Source: Thermofilaceae archaeon
Lineage (GTDB): Archaea; Thermoproteota; Thermoprotei; Thermofilales; B69-G16
Assembly: GCA_027017165.1 (NCBI GenBank)
Contig: JALURF010000185.1
Coordinates: 1-20,882, forward strand
Length of the DNA: 20,882 bases
Reading direction: 5' to 3'
This document shows positions 16,019-20,882 of this stretch, one piece after another. The position numbers and the translations under genes are program-made. The notes below the pieces were generated by a model, which was not told the DNA's origin, searched no databases, and saw only the letters and a list, made by a program, of their open reading frames with translations. Position 1 is the first letter of the stretch; each line of letters starts with the position of its first letter.

Positions 16019-16167
16019 TAACGTTTCCTCTACAAAATAAAATTGAACTTCTACAATATAGCACAGGATAAGATACTAAGATTCATGAATTATTGAATTA
16101 AGTAAAGAAAAAATTTACATAGTTAACGATTTGAGACTTAGAGAATTCTCCGTACTGAGACAAAAAA

Positions 16168-16175
16168 CATAAAAG
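16168..16175 (+). promoter_or_regulatory. Weak candidate TATA box for aIF2-beta
   Basis: CATAAAAG in an A-rich stretch lies about 35 bases before the GTG at 16207, a spacing that would give a very short leader holding AGGTG. The rest of the 242-base divergent gap (15965-16206) is AT-rich; apart from the nuo TATA box I see no RNA gene or ORF in it. Confidence 0.3.
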
Positions 16176-16195
16176 AGAGATGTTCTTGTGTACTC

Positions 16196-16200
16196 AGGTG
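16196..16200 (+). promoter_or_regulatory. Ribosome binding site that decides the aIF2-beta start
   Basis: AGGTG lies six bases before GTG 16207. The upstream in-frame ATG at 16180 would add nine residues (MFLCTQVFK) that are not typical of the family and has no comparable site. Confidence 0.6.
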
Positions 16201-16206
16201 TTTAAA

Positions 16207-16635
16207 GTGACGGAAGTTAAACTTTACATGGATTATGAAAAACTATTGGATAGAGCTTACGAGACTCTGCCTAAAAAACCAGTAGTGGTCAGGCAGAGAT
16301 TGACGTTACCCAAGCCTGAAGTTGTGGTATCGGGTAAGCGAACTTTTATAACTAATTTTAACCAGATCTGTGATATCCTGAATAGGAAGCCCCAAATAGT
16401 TCTTAGGTATATCCTGAAAGAGCTTGGAGCCCCTGGCGTTATTCACGAAAATATGGCGGTTATACAAGGGGAATTTTCTAAAAGAACTATAGAGGCTATT
16501 CTGGACCGCTTCTTTAAGGTGTACGTGATATGTCCGGCTTGCAAAACTCCTGACACTGAATTGAAGAAGGAGAAGAAATTCATGTTCTTGATATGTGGAG
16601 CTTGTGGAGCAAAAAGCCCGGTTAAACCTTTCTAA
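16207..16635 (+). CDS. eif2b: Translation initiation factor aIF2 subunit beta
   Basis: The beta subunit of the heterotrimeric factor that brings initiator tRNA to the small ribosomal subunit. The 142-residue protein (from GTG 16207) begins with the helix that binds the gamma subunit (YEKLLDRAYETLP). The core alpha-beta domain follows (TNFNQICDILNRKPQIVLRY, then ELGAPGVI). It ends in a zinc ribbon with CPAC (C109, C112) and CGAC (C130, C133). It is divergent from nuoA and convergent with the Elp3 gene; the two stop codons overlap (16632-16635). The neighbouring minus-strand genes also serve translation. Confidence 0.95.
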   Translation: MTEVKLYMDYEKLLDRAYETLPKKPVVVRQRLTLPKPEVVVSGKRTFITNFNQICDILNRKPQIVLRYILKELGAPGVIHENMAVIQGEFSKRTIEAILDRFFKVYVICPACKTPDTELKKEKKFMFLICGACGAKSPVKPF

Positions 16636-18062
16636 TACAGCTTTTTCACCATATAGAAGGATCGTCTATGCCTCCTATAACCAAGCCGTCTATAATACTC
16701 TCTAGCCCCTACACCTGATATTATCAACATTTTCTTCTTGTCGAACTCTTCTCGAGCTATTTTCTCAGCTTCGAGAAGAAGCTTCTTTCCTAATCCTCTA
16801 TGCTGCCAAAACTCGGAGTTTCGTTCTCCTACGGGGATCTGTGGGCCATAGACGTGTAACTCCCTAACTATCGCTGTCTTTTCATCAACTTCCCATCGGT
16901 GTGCGTTCTCGGATGGAATTCTTAATCTTAGAAAACCGTATATTAAGTCAGCATTATCAATAAAAGAAAGGAAAATTTCTGTGCCCATGCTTGCCTCATA
17001 GATTAACTTCTCCATTTTTAACCTGCCGGAAGGTTTAAAACCAGTTTTAAGAAAGTAATGACCTACTTCGCGACATCTTATACATCTACACTTTAACCCC
17101 TTCTTTGCCATATATTCCTTTACTACTTGCCTCAAATTGCCTATTCTGGGCCCATCCACTATGTGGTAAAGAGGGAGATCTCGCTGAACTCGCATAATCC
17201 TTACATATTTTGGCACCAATGTTTTTATCTTGGCTATAAGTTCTATCCAAGTCTCTTGATCATACGATCTATAGACACCTTTTTTCCACAGATTGAATAA
17301 TGTCGTCCCCGGAATAACAAGTGTTGGATAAATCTTCAACATGTCGGGCCTGAAATCTGGATTTTCAAAAATTTCTCTAATCATCTCTAGGTCCTTATCC
17401 GGGTCTGAACCGGGCAATCCAGGCATTATATGATAGGCTACCTTATAGCCCGCATCTTTGAGAATACGAGTGGCTTCGACAGTATCTTTAACTGTGTGTC
17501 CTCTTTTAACGAATGTTAGGATATCATCATATATTGATTGCACGCCTAGCTCTATCCTCGTAGCGCCTAGGTGTAAAAACCAGTCTACGTGCTCTTCTTT
17601 AGACCAGTCAGGTCTGGTTTCTAAAGTTAAGCCAATACATCTTATTTTTGCATGTTCGTTTTTTATCTGAGCTTTTTCAAGCGATGGTTCTCCAGCCTTC
17701 TTTCGGGGGAAGCGGTTCATAGCCTCCAACGCGTTAGCTATAAACCACTCTTGGTAACTTCTCGGCATAGCGGGGAAAGTTCCACCCATGACGATAAGCT
17801 CTACTTTAGAGGGCTTGTGACCCATAGCCTTATACTGCAGAAGTCTCCCTCTGACTTGTTCATAAGGATCGAAGTTGTACTGTAGGGCTCTCATGACCGC
17901 TGGAGAATCTCTGAGATAACTCTGCGGCGTTCCAACGTCTACTCCTCCTGGACAATAAATGCATTTTCCATGAGGACAAGGATACGGATTTGCCATCACT
18001 GCCACTACGGTGACTCCGGATATCATCCTAACTGGTTTTTTCACGTTTTTAAGCATCGCCAT
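16632..18062 (-). CDS. elp3: Elp3-type tRNA wobble-uridine carboxymethylation enzyme, short N-terminus
   Basis: Elp3 uses a radical SAM cluster and acetyl-CoA to make the cm5 group on U34 of tRNAs. The radical SAM cysteines are C29, C34 and C37 (CPHGKCIYC); the domain continues through VELIVMGGTFP, ETRPDW and ELGVQSIYDD. A zinc-binding block, CRCIRCREVG, is at 325-334. The C-terminal acetyltransferase fold holds GLGKKLLLEAEKIA (423-436) and VGAREYYRRLGY. It is 476 residues; the Methanocaldococcus-type enzyme is about 540. The missing part is the N-terminal tRNA-binding segment. An in-frame TGA lies two codons before the ATG at 18062, so no extension is possible without a frameshift. It overlaps the preceding methyltransferase gene by 14 bases. 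Confidence 0.94.
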   Translation of the reverse strand: MAMLKNVKKPVRMISGVTVVAVMANPYPCPHGKCIYCPGGVDVGTPQSYLRDSPAVMRALQYNFDPYEQVRGRLLQYKAMGHKPSKVELIVMGGTFPAMPRSYQEWFIANALEAMNRFPRKKAGEPSLEKAQIKNEHAKIRCIGLTLETRPDWSKEEHVDWFLHLGATRIELGVQSIYDDILTFVKRGHTVKDTVEATRILKDAGYKVAYHIMPGLPGSDPDKDLEMIREIFENPDFRPDMLKIYPTLVIPGTTLFNLWKKGVYRSYDQETWIELIAKIKTLVPKYVRIMRVQRDLPLYHIVDGPRIGNLRQVVKEYMAKKGLKCRCIRCREVGHYFLKTGFKPSGRLKMEKLIYEASMGTEIFLSFIDNADLIYGFLRLRIPSENAHRWEVDEKTAIVRELHVYGPQIPVGERNSEFWQHRGLGKKLLLEAEKIAREEFDKKKMLIISGVGAREYYRRLGYRRHRRSFYMVKKLY

Positions 18063-18771
18063 TTTTCACAGCCTCAACCACGAAATTTCTGGCTAACAAC
18101 CCCTTCTTCGGGCTCCACCCATACACTCTAACTATTTTAAATAGCCCCTTAGACGTTATTAATCTTCGGAGCTCTCCTCTCGTAAAAAGGTGGAAAAAAC
18201 GCTCCACTTTACGCCTTTTAGTCTTCCATGATACAAAAACATCGCCGAATTCGAAACCTTGCTTCATAATCCAAGTTTTAAAAACGCGAAGTAGGAGAGA
18301 TGGCTGTAATAAACTCCAGACGCTCACAATAAGCACTCCTTTTTCCTTTAATACCCTGCTGAACTCCTCGACAACTTTTACTCTTTCTTTATATAGCGGC
18401 ACGTGATGTATAGAAGCTATAGCTATAATATAGTCAAACAACTTATCTCTAAATGGAAGATACCGCATATCTCCCGCTACAGCGTCAACATAAGCCGTCA
18501 ATTTTTTCCTATACGTTGTTTTGGCTAAGCGCTTAACCATGCCGTGGGATATGTCCAACCCTACTACGGAAAAACCACGCTCAGCCAGATATATCGAATG
18601 CAATCCACTCCCACAACCAGCGTCTAAAACAGTTTTCCCCTTGTTCTTTAAGTTAGAGAGCAGTTCTATCCATGCAGACCCTCGCCTATAAGTCTGTGAA
18701 ATCTCCTCATATGCCAAAAATACATTATCAGCTAATATAGACGCTACGGCTTTCTTCTCGTTCCTTAACAT
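18049..18771 (-). CDS. trm9: Trm9/ALKBH8-like tRNA (carboxymethyluridine-34) methyltransferase
   Basis: A 240-residue class I SAM methyltransferase. Motif I is VLDAGCGSG (48-56), the acidic strand end is GLDIS (71-75), and motif IV is YIIAIASIHHVP (114-125). Beyond the generic fold it carries features of the Trm9/ALKBH8 family: the N-terminal AYEEISQTYRR...W, the IHH motif, the VLIVSVW strand, and the insert GDVFVSWKTK followed by RFFHLFTRGEL (compare DVLVPWH...RYYH.F.EGEL in the human enzyme). Trm9 methylates cm5U34 to mcm5U34 and needs Trm112, which is not in the window. The gene overlaps NOG1 upstream by 44 bases and Elp3 downstream by 14. A generic methyltransferase is the alternative; the Elp3 context makes the specific call likely. 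Confidence 0.75.
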   Translation of the reverse strand: MLRNEKKAVASILADNVFLAYEEISQTYRRGSAWIELLSNLKNKGKTVLDAGCGSGLHSIYLAERGFSVVGLDISHGMVKRLAKTTYRKKLTAYVDAVAGDMRYLPFRDKLFDYIIAIASIHHVPLYKERVKVVEEFSRVLKEKGVLIVSVWSLLQPSLLLRVFKTWIMKQGFEFGDVFVSWKTKRRKVERFFHLFTRGELRRLITSKGLFKIVRVYGWSPKKGLLARNFVVEAVKNGDA

Positions 18772-19792
18772 AACGCTCTATGATTTTTTTAACCTTATCT
18801 AGATTTATTCCTTCTTTAGCGGAGATAAAGAGAACGTTACCCACGCCTGGTAGCTCCTGCGCGACTCTATTCATTTTCTCTATATGCTTAGAAGTAGCTA
18901 TATCCACCTTATTAGCAAGGAAGATAAAAGGAATATTCTTAAAACTATTTAATATCTCGCGTAAAACTCCAACTTGATAATTTAAGGTAAAACCACAGGT
19001 CTCTGTAGGATCGAACATAAAGATTATCAAATTCGCTAAGTGTTGAAGAGCTAATATCGCTTGAAGCTCTATTTTATTCCGCGCCGAAAGAGGGCGATCT
19101 AGAAGTCCCGGAGTATCTAAAACTTGAACCACCGTAGAGTCTATGGTTAAATGCCCCACAGTGAGGGATTTTGTAGTAAAAGGATATTCTCTCACTTCTG
19201 GCTTAGCTCTAGTTAAAGCTCTGACAAGCGAAGACTTGCCCACATTTGGAGGACCCGCTACAACTACCGAGAATATTCCCGGATTTACATCAGGAAGTTT
19301 TAGAATTTTTATTTGAGCGTTTCTCACGATTTTAAAATCTTCATCTAAATCTTCAAGTATAGATTTAAGTCTTCCAAAGTAAGCTCTCCTATACTTAATC
19401 ATGCTAGTTCTATCTTTGGCTTTTTTAATAGCTAAAATATGCTCTTTAGCTATTTTATTGACTATGGATGCAGCTCCATATATCCTGCTCAGACTTCTCT
19501 TAAGTAAATCTAAATCCACTATGATTCCCAGTAGCTCACGGTAGAACGGATGAAGCTCTCTTACGAATGGAGTTGTAAGAGCTATCTTCTTCAACCGATT
19601 TACTACGTAGCTATTAGCTACCTCAATTTTTCTGATCTCCACTCTTTTCATATGCCCAAGTTTTTTCCTGAGCAGAGCAGTACCGCCGGATTTTTTAGCC
19701 CTCCTAACAACGGCCTCGAAAATCTCCTCATGACTCGACGGGGCTAAAACCATTTTTCGAGCTACTATGGATAGGCTTTTTGTCAACTTCAT
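18728..19792 (-). CDS. nog1: NOG1-family GTPase, large ribosomal subunit assembly
   Basis: NOG1 is a GTPase that acts in 60S/50S subunit assembly in eukaryotes and archaea. The N-terminal helical domain (1-165, rich in K and R) is typical of the family. The G domain has GPPNVGKS (G1, 181-188), PFTTKS (G2), DTPGLLDRPL (G3, 227-236), DPTETCGF, NKVD (G4, 295-298) and ISAKEG (G5). Numbering includes a TTG at 19795; I prefer ATG 19792 (354 residues). There is no clear Shine-Dalgarno site; TTTAATCT about 28 bases upstream could serve a leaderless transcript. The gene follows the Lrp-like regulator after about 26 bases and overlaps the methyltransferase. Confidence 0.93.
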   Translation of the reverse strand: MKLTKSLSIVARKMVLAPSSHEEIFEAVVRRAKKSGGTALLRKKLGHMKRVEIRKIEVANSYVVNRLKKIALTTPFVRELHPFYRELLGIIVDLDLLKRSLSRIYGAASIVNKIAKEHILAIKKAKDRTSMIKYRRAYFGRLKSILEDLDEDFKIVRNAQIKILKLPDVNPGIFSVVVAGPPNVGKSSLVRALTRAKPEVREYPFTTKSLTVGHLTIDSTVVQVLDTPGLLDRPLSARNKIELQAILALQHLANLIIFMFDPTETCGFTLNYQVGVLREILNSFKNIPFIFLANKVDIATSKHIEKMNRVAQELPGVGNVLFISAKEGINLDKVKKIIERYVKEREESRSVYIS

Positions 19793-19818
19793 CAACTAGT
19801 ATTTAGACGATTAAGAGA

Positions 19819-20256
19819 TTAAAGCTCATCTTTAAGGACTTCCAGAACTATAGCCGGACAGACTTTAGTAACTCCTCTCATCTTCCTAAGCTCGTCTATA
19901 AAAGTCGCCAATTCTTCATTATCTTTAGCGATTATAGTCGCTATTACCATATGATCCCCCGTTGATATCGCCACGTATTTAACGTTATCTCTCTCCACTA
20001 GTTCTCTGGCAACCTCTAATAACGTACTGGATTCTACATCTAGCCCGACTATAGCCAATCCCTTATACCCCAGTTTAGGATAATCAATTTTTATGGTATA
20101 GCCGCGTATAACTCCTAAGTCTTCCATCTTTTTTATACGTTTTTTTATCGCGACATCGCTTATGCCCAGGATGCCGGACATTTTGAGTACTGGAGTGCGC
20201 GCGTTCTTCTTGAGGATATCTATTATCTTGAGATCCGTCGAGTCTAGTGTCGCCAA
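19819..20256 (-). CDS. Lrp/AsnC family transcriptional regulator
   Basis: A 145-residue regulator with the standard two-part layout. The N-terminal winged helix-turn-helix (1-55) includes LDSTDLKIIDILKKNART and ISDVAIKKRIKKMEDLGVI. The RAM ligand-binding and oligomerisation domain (65-145) includes YVAISTGDHMVIATIIAKD. The start is TTG 20256 with AAGGTG eight bases upstream. Ligand and targets cannot be read from sequence. Such proteins often regulate themselves, and an imperfect inverted repeat lies between its TATA box and start. It could also influence the NOG1-Trm9-Elp3 genes immediately downstream (inference). Confidence 0.9.
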   Translation of the reverse strand: MATLDSTDLKIIDILKKNARTPVLKMSGILGISDVAIKKRIKKMEDLGVIRGYTIKIDYPKLGYKGLAIVGLDVESSTLLEVARELVERDNVKYVAISTGDHMVIATIIAKDNEELATFIDELRKMRGVTKVCPAIVLEVLKDEL

Positions 20257-20261
20257 GTTTA

Positions 20262-20285
20262 GTACACCTTATGTCAAGTAGGTAC
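20262..20285. promoter_or_regulatory. Candidate operator: imperfect inverted repeat before the Lrp-like gene
   Basis: On the plus strand GTACACCTT and AAGTAGGTAC face each other across ATGTC, centred near the expected transcription start. Both ends carry GTAC. The dyad is imperfect and self-regulation is only inferred from the gene family. Confidence 0.25.
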
Positions 20286-20290
20286 AAGGT

Positions 20291-20300
20291 ATTAAATAAA
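20291..20300 (-). promoter_or_regulatory. TATA box of the Lrp-like gene
   Basis: Minus-strand TTTATTTAAT lies about 40 bases before the TTG start. The expected transcription start near 20270 leaves a leader of about 14 bases that contains AAGGTG. Confidence 0.6.
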
Positions 20301-20370
20301 TTATACGGTAATTTCGAGGATATTTAGTTAAATGTTAGAATTACCATATCTTGAATCTAAGATTTGAAAA

Positions 20371-20471
20371 TGCGGGGGCCGGGATTCGAACCCGGGCAGG
20401 GCTTCCCCAGCGGAGCTTACTGGCTTAAGGCTCTCAGTCCGCCCCCTTTGACCTAGCTCGGGCACCCCCGC
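20371..20471 (-). tRNA. tRNA-Leu(GAG) with a 16-nt intron
   Basis: Acceptor GCGGGGG (20471-20465) pairs with CCCCCGC; D-stem CCC/GGG; T-arm CCGGG-TTCGAAT-CCCGG; a long variable arm (GGG-GAAG-CCC) marks a type II tRNA; discriminator A at 20371; no encoded CCA. The anticodon stem GCGGA/TCCGC encloses 23 bases instead of 7. The four-base helix ACTG/CAGT with bulges AG^A and AA^G places the intron between 36 and 37 and gives the mature loop CTGAGGC, anticodon GAG (20435-20433), with the G37 usual for Leu CUN tRNAs. The mature length is 85. TTTT follows the gene. Confidence 0.9.
20417..20432 (-). other. Intron of tRNA-Leu (16 nt, position 36/37)
   Basis: AGCCTTAAGCCAGTAA on the minus strand, flanked by a relaxed bulge-helix-bulge (the 3' bulge is five bases rather than three unless A31-T39 re-pairs). 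It contains CTTAA, a second Leu-like anticodon string, but the splice geometry does not support its use. Confidence 0.7.
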
Positions 20472-20493
20472 TTACTTTGAATACAGATTGAGA

Positions 20494-20502
20494 GAATATA
20501 AG
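20494..20502 (-). promoter_or_regulatory. TATA box of tRNA-Leu
   Basis: Minus-strand ACTTATATT/CTTATATTC is centred about 27 bases upstream of the mature 5' end, the expected distance for an archaeal tRNA promoter with almost no leader. Confidence 0.55.
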
Positions 20503-20552
20503 TTTTTCATTCGAAAATATGCGCATGCGCCGGCCGGGATTCGAACCCGGGA

Positions 20553-20577
20553 TTCGCCCGGGCCCTTCGAGGCCCGT
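20553..20577 (-). other. Second intron of tRNA-Gly (25 nt, variable region, position 46/47)
   Basis: The intron forms a perfect six-pair hairpin, CGGGCC-TCGAAG-GGCCCG, flush with the four-pair helix CGCT/GGCG (one G-U pair). Cuts GA^A and AA^T leave the five-base variable loop TGATC. Confidence 0.75.
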
Positions 20578-20590
20578 TCAGCGGCGTGGA

Positions 20591-20614
20591 TTCGGCGCGC
20601 CGCGCTGAGAGGCT
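20591..20614 (-). other. First intron of tRNA-Gly (24 nt, position 33/34)
   Basis: A non-canonical site directly before the anticodon. The intron ends in GCCG-AA; GCCG pairs perfectly with CGGC of the 5' anticodon stem, and both cuts fall after the second base of a three-base bulge. Confidence 0.8.
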
Positions 20615-20672
20615 AGGCCGCCATCCTACCAGGCTAGACTACCGGCGCTAGATTTATTATCGCCATAACTCT

Positions 20673-20680
20673 TTTTAAAT
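20673..20680 (-). promoter_or_regulatory. TATA box of tRNA-Gly
   Basis: Minus-strand ATTTAAAA is centred about 28 bases upstream of the mature 5' end at 20648, as expected for an archaeal tRNA promoter. Confidence 0.6.
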
Positions 20681-20773
20681 GTTGCCTTAAGCATCAATAT
20701 ACAGAAGTTGATTCTTCTGTCAAGCTAATGGAGATAGCATACCTGGCGAGGAGAAAACATATTGCAATTAAAA

Positions 20774-20881
20774 TGCCGGGGCCGGGATTCGAACCCGGGA
20801 TAACCGGATCTCCCATCTGGGCCCTGCTATTATATCTAGATTATGAGTCCGGCGCCCTCGGCCAGGCTAGGCGACCCCGGC
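20774..20881 (-). tRNA. Elongator tRNA-Met(CAU) with a 32-nt intron
   Basis: Acceptor GCCGGGG (20881-20875) pairs with CCCCGGC; D-arm GCCT...GGGC; T-arm CCGGG-TTCGAAT-CCCGG; discriminator A at 20774; no CCA. The anticodon stem CCGGA/TCCGG lacks the three G-C pairs of initiator tRNA, so it is the elongator; tRNA-Ile2 with a modified C34 is the alternative for a CAU anticodon. The canonical bulge-helix-bulge (CTCA/TGGG, cuts TA^A and AG^A) gives the loop CTCATAA, anticodon 20845-20843. The mature length is 76. The 5' end lies one base inside the window edge, so its promoter is not visible. Confidence 0.9.
20810..20841 (-). other. Intron of tRNA-Met (32 nt, position 37/38)
   Basis: At the canonical archaeal position. 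The four-base helix pairs exon CTCA with intron TGGG (one U-G pair), flanked by two three-base bulges; inside, TCT and AGA can extend the structure. Confidence 0.8.
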
Positions 20882-20882
20882 T

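Larger units (their letters stand above)
20526..20648 (-). tRNA. tRNA-Gly(UCC) with two introns
   Basis: Acceptor GCGCCGG (20648-20642) pairs with CCGGCGC; D-arm GTCT...GGAT; T-arm CCGGG-TTCGAAT-CCCGG; discriminator A at 20526. The anticodon stem GCGGC/GCCGC encloses 31 bases, and 30 bases separate it from the T-stem. Two bulge-helix-bulge motifs explain both excesses. CGGC/GCCG with cuts CT^A and AA^T removes 24 nt at 33/34. CGCT/GGCG with cuts GA^A and AA^T removes 25 nt at 46/47. The mature tRNA is 74 nt, with loop CTTCCAC, anticodon TCC (20590-20588) and variable loop TGATC, typical of archaeal Gly tRNA. Confidence 0.9.

Noticed and set aside
15965..16206. Possible C/D box small RNA in the nuoA/aIF2-beta gap
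   Set aside because: No matching pair of C (RTGATGA) and D (CTGA) boxes at the right spacing on either strand.
20084..20287. 67-codon frame on the minus strand over the Lrp-like gene
   Set aside because: It lies in another frame of a well-supported regulator and across its promoter, with no domain likeness.
20521..20530. Perfect palindrome GCGCATGCGC at the 3' end of tRNA-Gly
   Set aside because: Half of it is the acceptor stem plus discriminator base, so the symmetry is likely chance in GC-rich sequence.
20553..20590. CTCGAAG in the tRNA-Gly gene as an anticodon loop (CGA, Ser)
   Set aside because: The flanking stem gives an eight-base loop, the tRNA lacks a Ser-type long variable arm, and the GCGGC/GCCGC stem with two bulge-helix-bulge introns gives a normal Gly(UCC).
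20701..20720. Perfect seven-pair inverted repeat ACAGAAG/CTTCTGT between tRNA-Met and tRNA-Gly
   Set aside because: It could be a hairpin or protein site, but there is no T-tract and no other context to support a function.
20728..20882. Plus-strand open frame with MPGPGFEPG running to the window end
   Set aside because: This is the usual false protein made by reading a tRNA T-arm backwards; there is no ribosome binding site.

Overview
The window looks like a piece of a thermophilic or hyperthermophilic archaeal chromosome, most likely from the Thermoproteota/TACK group. The evidence is: an A-type (V/A) ATP synthase; an 11-subunit complex I without the NuoEFG module; archaeal aIF2-beta, NOG1 and Elp3; very GC-rich tRNA genes without an encoded CCA, carrying several bulge-helix-bulge introns; TATA-box promoters; GGTGAT-type ribosome binding sites; and heavy use of AGA/AGG and ATA codons. 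I cannot name the genus. Coding density is very high, and no gene-free stretch exceeds 300 bases (the longest is about 240, at 15965-16206).

Region 1 (1-5893, minus strand): an ATP synthase operon transcribed as atpI, atpF, atpE, atpA, atpB; atpB is cut by the window edge. Subunits C and K (the proteolipid) are not between these genes and must lie elsewhere.

Region 2 (6030-15964, minus strand): a complete nuoABCDHIJKMLN operon, tightly packed with overlapping starts and stops, driven by a TATA box near 16014. It lies directly upstream of the ATP synthase operon on the same strand, 136 bases away, so a proton-pumping oxidoreductase and the ATP synthase that uses its gradient sit side by side. 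Unusual points: NuoN lacks the TM5 glutamate that NuoL and NuoM keep, NuoL has a C-terminal extension made of about three copies of a 27-residue unit, NuoD has Leu where the quinone-site Tyr is expected, and AtpA has an altered P-loop.

Region 3 (16207-20256): aIF2-beta is on the plus strand, divergent from nuoA and convergent with Elp3. On the minus strand is a cluster transcribed as an Lrp/AsnC regulator, NOG1 GTPase, a Trm9/ALKBH8-like tRNA methyltransferase, then Elp3. Elp3 installs cm5U at wobble uridine 34 and Trm9 methylates it to mcm5U, so the last two overlapping genes look like a compact archaeal wobble-uridine modification operon.

Region 4 (20371-20881, minus strand): three tRNA genes, all with introns: elongator Met(CAU) with one 32-nt intron, Gly(UCC) with two introns (24 nt in the anticodon loop, 25 nt in the variable region), and Leu(GAG) with one 16-nt intron. 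The Gly and Leu genes have their own TATA boxes; the upstream region of Met lies outside the window.
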